A stretch of 12,344 nt of DNA from Planctomycetota bacterium (lineage in GTDB: Bacteria; Planctomycetota; Planctomycetia; Pirellulales; Lacipirellulaceae): NCBI GenBank assembly GCA_013151315.1, contig JAADIN010000276.1, forward strand, positions 1 to 12,344. The letters are read 5' to 3'. This document shows, in pieces, positions 7,207 to 12,344 of this stretch. The notes under the pieces are model-generated. The model worked only from the letters and a program-made list of their open reading frames with translations, was not told the DNA's origin and did not search any database. Numbering within the stretch: position 1 is the stretch's first letter; every line of letters starts with the position of its first letter. Position numbers and translations under genes: made by a program.

Positions 7207-7308
7207 AGTCGCTTACGAAATGCTGTGCCCGTGTGACACGCTTGGAAAGTCGAGAAATTGCAATCTCTTGGCTTTGTGCCGCCTCGTCATTCCGAAAGTT
7301 ACTCTACG

Positions 7309-7779
7309 ATGCCGCATGTGGTAAAAACGATAGTCATTGGTGCCGCGATCGCGTTGGTTGCAGGCTGGCTTTGGCGACGATGGCGAACTGCCCAGCAGCA
7401 AGCGAAGCGGCAACTCGCCATGCTGCAATTCGAAGAATTGCTTGACGACTTGCAGCTCGAATTTCTCTCCGCGGCCGCAGCAACCGGCAAACCGCGTGGT
7501 TTGCGCTGGAAGCAATGTGATCTTGGCGAAACAAGATTGTTTGCCACCGATCGTGCCAACGGCGAATTGATCGCACTGGCAGGAGCCACGATCAGCTTCG
7601 AAGCCATCGCCGGGGGCGACATGGAAGAGGTCGAAGCGGTCGGCAACCTGCGATTTGCAACGGCAATTTTTGTCCATCGCCAAGAAAAATGGACCACCGA
7701 CGGGCGAGTGGTTTTTAATTTGGAGCCGACCCAAGCCTTGGAGCGATTTCAGGAAAGTTTGGAACAACAGATTCCGTAG
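7309..7779 (+). CDS. Small membrane-anchored protein of unknown function
   Basis: I do not recognise this 156-aa protein. It begins MPHVVKTIVIGAAIALVAGW, a single membrane segment (about residues 7-22), followed by WLWRRWRT, whose positive charges predict a cytoplasmic C-terminal part. A helical region rich in Q, L and E follows (about 30-55), then a mixed alpha/beta domain (about 60-156) containing GLRWKQCDLGETRLF and KWTTDGRVVFNLEPTQALERF. ATG at 7309 is preferred over the TTG at 7258, whose extra residues look non-coding. The stop codon TAG at 7777-7779 overlaps the first bases of repeat copy C. Confidence 0.7.
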   Translation: MPHVVKTIVIGAAIALVAGWLWRRWRTAQQQAKRQLAMLQFEELLDDLQLEFLSAAAATGKPRGLRWKQCDLGETRLFATDRANGELIALAGATISFEAIAGGDMEEVEAVGNLRFATAIFVHRQEKWTTDGRVVFNLEPTQALERFQESLEQQIP

Positions 7780-7803
7780 CGAGCCGGCTCGTCCCCGAGC
7801 CCG
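7778..7803. repeat. Palindromic repeat, copy C, left arm only
   Basis: These 26 nt are identical to the left arms at 1978-2003 and 2778-2803. No right arm is present downstream. The copy begins in the stop codon of the preceding gene and ends about 30 bp before the displaced aconitase end at 7833, so the right half may have been lost when that junction formed. Confidence 0.75.
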
Positions 7804-7832
7804 GCCCCATCACTGAAGAAGGCAACGCTACT

Positions 7833-7879
7833 TTACTCTTCCAGCAGCTTCCGCAGCATGGCTTGCGCCTTAACCGTTG
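7833..7879 (-). pseudogene. Displaced remnant of an aconitase 3' end
   Basis: Read on the minus strand, the last codons of this stretch give QAMLRKLLEE and a TAA stop, against QTVLRKLLEE and TAA at the end of the aconitase gene at 8628. The two DNA stretches agree at 29 of 35 positions next to the stop, all differences being transitions. They share a further accgttg block (7873-7879 and 8670-8676) after a 2-nt length difference. In the last ten codons the changes are two synonymous (TTG/CTG, GAA/GAG) and two conservative (T/A, V/M). This looks like the genuine end of a once-coding, diverged aconitase sequence. It overlaps the last codons of the PIN toxin gene. Confidence 0.7.
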
Positions 7880-8277
7880 ATAATAAGTGCTACGAACTGC
7901 GAAACAGAAATAATGGTGGTGGTGCCAAATTTCTTAGCTTCCTCAAAATCATGATCCCCAGTGACCAAATAATCAACCTCGGCAGACAAAGCGCAAGCGA
8001 GAAATTTGGCATCCTTGGGATCTCTTGGGAAATCAACCTGCTGCGATACCACAACGAGAACAGTCAGTTCGTCAATGAGATCGAGCCACTGCTGAACCAT
8101 CTCTTCCGAAAGACCAAACTTCGGACGATGGATTACCTTTTGGTATTCGTCCAGGATTTCTCGAGAGACTAGCCATTCTATATCTGGATGCTCTGCGACA
8201 TAGCGGATTACGTCAGCTGGCTTACGTCCTCTGAGGATCGCCGAGACGACGACATTCGTGTCCAGAATGACTTTCAT
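7870..8277 (-). CDS. PIN-domain toxin of a type II toxin-antitoxin pair
   Basis: This 135-aa single-domain PIN protein is likely an RNA-cleaving toxin held in check by the antitoxin encoded just upstream. It begins MKVILDTNVVVSAILRG with Asp6, has Glu40/Glu44 in SREILDEYQKVI, Asp86/Asp89 in FPRDPKDAKFLACAL and Asp108 in YLVTGDHDFEEA. These are the acidic residues that bind divalent metal in PIN nucleases. The sequence matches the 'putative toxin-antitoxin system toxin component, PIN family' group. Its ATG overlaps the antitoxin stop as ATGA, so the two are translationally coupled. Its last residues (ALIING) run into the displaced aconitase end, so the natural C-terminus may have been altered at that junction. 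Confidence 0.9.
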   Translation of the reverse strand: MKVILDTNVVVSAILRGRKPADVIRYVAEHPDIEWLVSREILDEYQKVIHRPKFGLSEEMVQQWLDLIDELTVLVVVSQQVDFPRDPKDAKFLACALSAEVDYLVTGDHDFEEAKKFGTTTIISVSQFVALIING

Positions 8278-8513
8278 TGCCCGTTCCGAGAAGCGGCTAT
8301 CTCAGCGGCAATTTCTTCTTCAGAGATTTCTTCGAGCTGAGGCAGTGAGTGGGTCTCTTGAAGCAGTTGCTTCATGCGCTCGGCGACCTCCAACCCTCGT
8401 TCGCCTTGAGGACGGACGATGACCTCCACGCAGTCACCAGGCTGGACCGGGACGTTGTTCAAAACGATCTGATTCGGATCAGCGACCGTGATAACAGTGC
8501 GGTACGACTGCAT
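8274..8513 (-). CDS. Antitoxin partner of the PIN toxin
   Basis: This 79-aa protein starts MQSYRTVITVADPNQIVLNN, then has NVPVQPGDCVEVIVRPQ, a beta-rich N-terminal half like small swapped-hairpin antitoxins. An acidic helical C-terminal half follows (LPQLEEISEEEIAAEIAASRNGQ), the usual toxin-binding part. The ATG at 8513 is supported by AGGAG about 8 nt upstream on the minus strand. A TTG at 8537 would add eight residues and has no such site. I recall similar proteins paired with PIN toxins in cyanobacteria. The pair should be autoregulated; a palindrome sits in the promoter candidate at 8552-8580. Confidence 0.8.
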   Translation of the reverse strand: MQSYRTVITVADPNQIVLNNVPVQPGDCVEVIVRPQGERGLEVAERMKQLLQETHSLPQLEEISEEEIAAEIAASRNGQ

Positions 8514-8551
8514 CGTTTTGGCTCCTGAATTGGGCAATAAGCTCTTTTGCT

Positions 8552-8580
8552 ATTGTACCCGCAGGCGGGCCTTCCGTCTT
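8552..8580 (-). promoter_or_regulatory. Candidate toxin-antitoxin promoter with operator-like palindrome
   Basis: On the minus strand AAGACG (8575-8580) and TACAAT (8552-8557) are 17 bp apart and lie about 40 bp before the antitoxin ATG. The spacer contains the palindrome CCCGCAGGCGGG at 8558-8569, next to the -10 box. This suits an operator bound by the antitoxin or the complex. The -35 is a poor match. Confidence 0.45.
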
Positions 8581-8736
8581 TAGCTTTTTGCTCGCTTCGA
8601 TCCTTTTTCCTGTCTGAAGTTGCTCGGTTATTCTTCCAACAGCTTCCGCAGTACGGTTTGCAAAATGCCACCGTTGCGGTAGTAATCGAGCTCCACGGGC
8701 GTGTCGATCCGCACGGTCGTCGAAAAATCTTTGGTG

Positions 8737-9608
8737 CTTCTCGGCAGCAGTAGCCGTGACCGTCAGCTTTTGTAGCGGCTTGAGGTCGTCGTCGAGTCCG
8801 TTGATCTCAAACGTCTCTTCGCCTGTGAGACCCAGCGATTGCCAAGTTGCGCCGGCTTCGAATTCCAACGGCAACACGCCCATCATTACCAAATTGCTGC
8901 GGTGGATTCGCTCGTAACTTGCGGCGATCACCGCTTTGACGCCGAGCAAAAAGGTGCCCTTCGCGGCCCAGTCGCGGCTGCTGCCCGTGCCGTACTCCGC
9001 GCCGGCGAGAACCACGAGCGGCACCTCTTCTTCCTTGTACTTCATCGCGGCGTCGTAGATCGACATCGCCTCGCCCTCGGGTAAATGCCGAGTGACGCCG
9101 CCTTCGGTGCCGGGGGCGAGCCGGTTGCGAATGCGGATATTCGCAAACGTGCCGCGGGTCATCACGCGGTCGTTGCCCCGGCGGCTGCCGTAGCTGTTGA
9201 AATCGCGAGCAGCGTTTTGCAAAAACTTGCCAGCCGGGCTGTCGGAGGCAATCGCGCCGGCGGGCGAAATATGGTCGGTCGTCGTCGAGTCGCCCAGCAA
9301 TGCCAAGCAGCGTGCGCCGGTGATCGGCCGAATCGGATCAACTTCTCGTTTCAAATCCAACAAGAACGGTGGTTCCTGGATGTAAGTGCTTTGGTCATTC
9401 CAGTCATAAAGTTCGCCGCCGGTAAGCTCGATCGCATTCCATTTTTCGTTCTGTTTCCAGACGTTGCCGTATTGTTTCTGAAACATCTCGGGCAGCACAC
9501 AGGCGTCGACCACGTTTTTGACTTCCTCATGCGTCGGCCAAATATCCGCAAGCATCACCGCCTCGCCGCTTGCGGTTTCGCCGAGCGGCTCGGTCGTAAA
9601 TATCGGTG
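8737..9608 (-). pseudogene. Aconitase fragment 3: C-terminal swivel domain
   Basis: This segment runs from TTEPLGETASGEAVMLADIWP to KLTVTATAAE. It contains GDSTTTDHISPAGAI, SYGSRRGNDRVMTRGTFANIR and the swivel-domain motif VLAGAEYGTGSSRDWAAKG. After the third break the remaining codons (8628 to about 8735) encode STKDFSTTVRIDTPVELDYY and NGGILQTVLRKLLEE in the original frame. The open frame of fragment 3 continues out of frame to 8479, overlapping the antitoxin start, but those residues are not meaningful. Confidence 0.85.
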
Positions 9609-10475
9609 GTCCCCGCCAAGGCATAGGCGACCACCAACGGCGGGCTGGCGAGATAGTTGGCTTTCACATACGGATTGATCCGCCCTTCAAAGTTGCGATT
9701 GCCCGACAGCACGCCCGAGACAATCAGGTCGGCCGACTGTACCGCTTGAGAAACCGACTCGGGTAGCGGACCGCTGTTGCCGATGCAGGTCGTGCATCCA
9801 TAACCGACGGTTTGAAAACCGAGGGTATCGAGATCTTTGTCGAGCCCCGATTTTTCGAGATAGTCGGTCACGACACGCGAGCCAGGTGCAAGGCTCGTTT
9901 TTACGTGCGAGGGAACCTGCAACCCCTTCTCGACGGCTTTCTTCGCCACAAGTCCTGCGGCAACCATCACCGAGGGATTACTCGTGTTGGTGCAACTGGT
10001 GATCGCCGCAATCGCGACTGCCCCGTGAGTGATCGTCGACGAGTTGCCGTTGTCTTCGATTTTTGCCGATTTGCCGAGCGTCGCGTCATCGAGCGCAAAC
10101 CCTTGCGGCCCGACCGGGGCTCGTAGCGAATCGTGGAACGACTGCTTCATTTGCGAGAGCGCCACGCGATCTTGCGGACGTTTTGGCCCCGCAAGACACG
10201 GCTCGACCGAACCCAAGTCGAACTCAACCACTTTGGTGAACGACGGGGCGGGCGAGGCCTCGGTGCGAAAGAGGCCTTGCTCTTTCGTGTACCGTTCGAC
10301 CAATTGGACTTCGGCCTCGGTGCGGCCGGTGCGGCGGAGATACGCCAGCGTTTCGGAATCGATCGGAAAGAAGCCCATCGTCGCGCCGTACTCGGGCGAC
10401 ATGTTGGCAATCGTTGCCCGATCGGCAAGCGACATGTTCGAGACGCCGTCGCCGAAGAACTCGACAAACTTGCCG
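9609..10475 (-). pseudogene. Aconitase fragment 2: iron-sulfur cluster domain
   Basis: This segment, from GKFVEFFGDGVSNMSLADRATIANMSPEYGATMGFFP to ALAGTTDI, holds all three cluster cysteines. The first is in ITSCTNTSNP (codon 9992-9994); the other two are in GYGCTTCIGNSG (codons starting at 9796 and 9787). The cluster site is intact at sequence level, which argues that the gene was functional until recently. Confidence 0.85.
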
Positions 10476-10478
10476 ATT

Positions 10479-11327
10479 GCGCAAAATTTCGGTGACCGTT
10501 AGCACCATATCGGTTGCCGTGGCTCCGGCAGGCAGACGACCGGTGAGCTTCATGCCGACGACCTCAGGCATGAGCATGTAAATCGGTTGCCCGAGCATGA
10601 TGCCTTCCGCTTCGATACCGCCAACGCCCCAACCGACGACGCCAAGCCCATCAATCATTGTCGTGTGGCTATCGGTGCCGACGAGCGAGTCGGGAATGGC
10701 CACCGGGCCGGCGTGATCTTCACGCAGGAAGACACACTTGGCCAGATATTCAAGATTCACCTGATGGACGATGCCCGTGCCGGGCGGCACGACGCGAAAA
10801 TTATCGAACGCTTCTTGCCCCCAACGGAGAAATTCGTAACGCTCGCGATTGCGGATGAACTCGAGCTCGATGTTCAGATCGAGCGCATCGCCGGAGGCGA
10901 AATGATCGACTTGCACCGAGTGGTCAATCACCAGATCAGCCGGCACGAGCGGATTGATTTTGTTCGGGTCGCCGCCGAGTCGCTCCATAGCGCTGCGCAT
11001 TGCGGCGAGGTCGACGACTGCCGGAACACCGGTGAAATCTTGGAGTACCACGCGGGCCGGTTTGAATGGGATCTCGACTGCCGTGGCCGGGGACGACACA
11101 GCTCGCCAGCCGGCGAGATTTTTTACGTCTTCTTCACTGACCACATAGCCATCGCAATTTCGTAGGCACGACTCGAGCAAGATGCGAATCGAAAAAGGGA
11201 GCGTGTCGATCTTGGCAAGCCCTGCGTCTTCGAGTTTAGACAATCGATAGATACCCGCTTTGCCCTCGCCGGTATCAAAAGTGTCGCGGGCTTCGAAGGG
11301 GTCGATTTTTAATGAGGGGGCTGGCAT
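10479..11327 (-). pseudogene. Aconitase fragment 1: N-terminal domain
   Basis: This in-frame segment covers about 283 residues, from MPAPSLKIDPFEARDTFDTG to TDMVLTVTEILR. It contains the AcnA landmarks PARVVLQDFTGVPAVVDLAAMR, PADLVIDHSVQVD, GTGIVHQVNLEYLA and LVGTDSHTTMIDGLGVVGWG. The open frame continues to 10224 past the break, but those residues are rich in arginine and unrelated to aconitase. A variable surface stretch (74-82, WRAVSSPAT) lies inside a repeat-like DNA segment. Confidence 0.85.
11082..11106. repeat. Repeat right arm embedded in the aconitase reading frame
   Basis: These 25 nt match the right arm of repeat copy B (2831-2855) at 22 positions, the three differences being at positions 6, 15 and 19. 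They encode residues 74-82 (WRAVSSPAT) of aconitase on the minus strand, in a variable segment just before EIPFKPARV. By eye E. coli AcnA has two residues fewer here. Confidence 0.55.
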
Positions 11328-11405
11328 GGTTCTTTTTCCTGAATAATCAACGAATAAACGGTATTTGCAGCGTGCGAACCCCAGTAAGGGGTGGACGAGC
11401 CGATC

Positions 11406-11434
11406 ATTTTAGCCCGTTTCCATCGGCTTGTCTG
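11406..11434 (-). promoter_or_regulatory. Candidate promoter for the aconitase gene
   Basis: On the minus strand CAGACA (11429-11434) and TAAAAT (11406-11411) are 17 bp apart, about 80 bp before the ATG. An inverted repeat, AGCCGAT at 11398-11404 and ATCGGCT at 11422-11428, flanks the -10 box and could be an operator. Both are pattern matches only. Confidence 0.35.
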
Positions 11435-11585
11435 CGGGGGCATTTACCGATCGAGGCGTCCCCTTGCTTGTGTCAACTCTGCCAAAATGGTCAGGCGATT
11501 TTCGCTGCGACCGTGGTTAGAGTGAATGCCGAATTGCCATGTGCTGCGTGACAGATCGGCTGGGCTTTTTCTTGACAGGGTCTTG

Positions 11586-11789
11586 ATGGACGAAAATTGT
11601 GTTTTTTGCAAATGTGGGCCCGTGGATCGCCGACCCGTGCCGACCGTGTTCGGCGCGGCGACCGTGTGTTGCGATTGCTTGCCGAAATATCGTGAGCAAC
11701 TGCGGCAGGCGATTGGTCAGCTTCGAGGGTTGGGGGGGGACTCCGGCGATCTGTCAGATCGCGGCTATTCGCTGTCAGATCGCGGCTGA
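11586..11789 (+). CDS. Small cysteine-rich protein, possible ClpX-like zinc finger
   Basis: This 67-aa protein has C5-x2-C8 and C28-x2-C31 with 19 residues between the pairs (NCVFCKCG and VCCDCLPKYREQLRQ). That spacing resembles the four-cysteine zinc finger at the N-terminus of ClpX. Extra cysteines C10 and C29 are also present. A helix (LPKYREQLRQAIGQLRG) follows. The C-terminus ends in two LSDRG motifs from a 21-nt tandem repeat. The ATG at 11586 is preferred because AGGG lies 5 nt upstream and the protein then begins at the zinc motif; the frame is open back to 11526. It is convergent with the sugar dehydratase gene, 3 bp away. Function unknown; a small protein-protein adaptor is one possibility. 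Confidence 0.6.
   Translation: MDENCVFCKCGPVDRRPVPTVFGAATVCCDCLPKYREQLRQAIGQLRGLGGDSGDLSDRGYSLSDRG
11751..11787. repeat. 21-bp tandem repeat at the end of the cysteine-rich gene
   Basis: The 16-nt word ctgtcagatcgcggct occurs at 11751-11766 and 11772-11787, a 21-nt period. It encodes LSDRG twice and ends in the stop codon. An eight-G run at 11732-11739 lies just upstream in the same gene. Confidence 0.8.
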
Positions 11790-11792
11790 CTG

Positions 11793-12344
11793 CTACGCTG
11801 CCTTGCGCTGGATGGCGGCGGGTACAGATTGGCCCGGTTGTTGAATCGGAATAATCTGCCTGAGCTTCTCGCGAATGAACTCGTTCGGCTCGTCCAGCAC
11901 CTCGGTCAGTTGACTCAAATCGTAGAGAACTTCGAGCAGTGGACGTGTTTTACTCTCGGCGACCATGATCTTGGAATGTCGGGTTCGAGAGTGCTCCTCT
12001 TGATCGCTATAAAGCTCTTCGTAGAGCTTTTCTCCTGGCCGAAGCCCGGTGACTTCGATTTCGATGTCGTCGCCGGCGCGTAGGCCGGAAAGCCGAATCA
12101 TATCCTTGGCCAAATCCAGAATTCGTACCGGCTCGCCCATGTCGAGTACGAAGACTTCGCCACCGCGGCCCATAGCACCAGCTTGAATGACCAACTGCGC
12201 TGCTTCGGGAATCAACATGAAGTAGCGGATCATCTCGGGATGCGTCACGGTGACCGGCCCCCCGCGAGCGATTTGCTCTCGGAAGATGGGCACCACGCTT
12301 CCTGCCGAGTCGAGCACATTTCCGAATCGCACGGTCACGAGTCG
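11793..12344 (-). CDS. CapD/FlaA1-like nucleotide-sugar 4,6-dehydratase, C-terminal part
   Basis: This is the 3' part of a polysaccharide-biosynthesis dehydratase/epimerase of the extended SDR type; the 5' part lies beyond the window. The visible 183 residues start in frame at the edge (RLVTVRFGNVLDSAGSVVP) and contain REQIARGGPVTVTHPEMIRYFM, EAAQLVIQAGAMGRGGEVFVLDMGEPVRI and GLRPGEKLYEEL. All are typical of the CapD/PglF/FlaA1 family, which acts on UDP-GlcNAc-type substrates for capsule, O-antigen or glycan assembly. The GTG at 12336-12338 is an internal valine, not a start. The N-terminal Rossmann fold, and any membrane part, cannot be seen. The tail after FIREKLRQIIP is low in conservation. 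Confidence 0.88.
   Translation of the reverse strand, partial: RLVTVRFGNVLDSAGSVVPIFREQIARGGPVTVTHPEMIRYFMLIPEAAQLVIQAGAMGRGGEVFVLDMGEPVRILDLAKDMIRLSGLRAGDDIEIEVTGLRPGEKLYEELYSDQEEHSRTRHSKIMVAESKTRPLLEVLYDLSQLTEVLDEPNEFIREKLRQIIPIQQPGQSVPAAIQRKAA

Larger units (their letters stand above)
8628..11327 (-). pseudogene. acnA: Aconitate hydratase (AcnA type), interrupted by three frameshifts
   Basis: Aconitase interconverts citrate and isocitrate in the TCA cycle with a [4Fe-4S] cluster. Start ATG 11327 has AGGAAAAAGA just upstream, and the TAA stop is at 8628-8630. Protein similarity runs the full length, but the frame breaks three times. The first break is near 10475-10478, between TEILR and GKFVEFFGDG, where about 11 nt are missing. 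The second is near 9608, between GTTDI and TTEPLGE, where about 5 nt are missing. The third is near 8736, between TATAAE and STKDFSTT, where about 2 nt are missing. All three are 2 modulo 3 and sum to 18, so the last segment is back in the first frame. Repaired length would be about 905 aa, normal for AcnA. As it stands, translation yields a 367-aa truncated product. Recent gene decay or sequence error are both possible. Confidence 0.88.

Noticed and set aside
8558..8569. Intrinsic terminator for aconitase
   Set aside because: The stem is only 5 bp and no T-run follows on the minus strand; its place next to a TACAAT box suits an operator better.
8479..8735. C-terminal extension of the aconitase frame overlapping the antitoxin start
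   Set aside because: It is the out-of-frame read-through after the third break; the conserved aconitase end is in another frame and stops at 8628.
10224..10474. Arg-rich tail of the first aconitase fragment as a possible new domain
   Set aside because: The same DNA in another frame encodes clear aconitase sequence, so the tail is a frameshift product.
8736..10478. Programmed frameshifting to explain the aconitase breaks
   Set aside because: No slippery heptamer or common site motif is seen, and the expected residues at each site are missing as well as shifted.
9085..11165. Several long open frames on the + strand opposite aconitase, up to 197 codons
   Set aside because: They mirror the codon bias of the conserved aconitase sequence on the minus strand and encode low-complexity, Ala/Arg-rich peptides with no recognisable motif.
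11572..11577. TTGACA as a -35 box for the cysteine-rich gene
   Set aside because: A matching -10 would fall inside the coding sequence after the start codon, and none is seen there.

Overview
The window looks like chromosomal DNA of a planctomycete, most likely of the Pirellulaceae. This rests on a DUF1207-type outer-membrane protein (a family I associate with Rhodopirellula-like genomes), a lone rpsR outside the usual rpsF/ssb context, FixLJ-like regulators with a second FixJ-like regulator behind them, and several short palindromic intergenic repeats. It is inference from gene content; there is no rRNA in the window to settle it.

Left part, + strand. Positions 45-2773 hold a soluble PAS histidine kinase overlapping a FixJ-like response regulator by 4 bp, then a second, paralogous FixJ-like regulator with its own strong ribosome binding site behind a repeat-filled spacer. 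Positions 2955-5346 are probably one transcription unit: ribosomal protein S18, a hotdog acyl-CoA thioesterase, a prenyltransferase-beta-like repeat protein that has lost two zinc ligands, and a LolD-type ABC ATPase with no permease next to it. A perfect 26-bp inverted repeat separates this unit from a convergent DUF1207 gene (5433-6434, minus).

Middle. A 343-bp divergent spacer precedes a small secreted protein and a small membrane-anchored protein, both of unknown function (6778-7779, +).

Right part, minus strand. An aconitase gene (acnA-type, 8628-11327) is well conserved in sequence but interrupted by three small frameshifting deletions, each of size 2 modulo 3. Immediately downstream lies a two-gene toxin-antitoxin cassette (PIN toxin and antitoxin, 4-bp overlap), and beyond it a second, diverged copy of the last codons of aconitase. 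The cassette is therefore bracketed by two copies of the acnA 3' end. The window closes with a small cysteine-rich protein (+) and the 3' part of a CapD/FlaA1-like nucleotide-sugar dehydratase gene (minus) that runs off the edge.

A short repeat family runs through the window. Its left arm is identical over 26 nt at three sites, each in a spacer next to a gene end. Right arms occur in two of these copies, and a 22/25 match to the right arm lies inside the aconitase reading frame. The most unusual signals are this family, the duplicated acnA end around the toxin-antitoxin pair, and the broken state of acnA.
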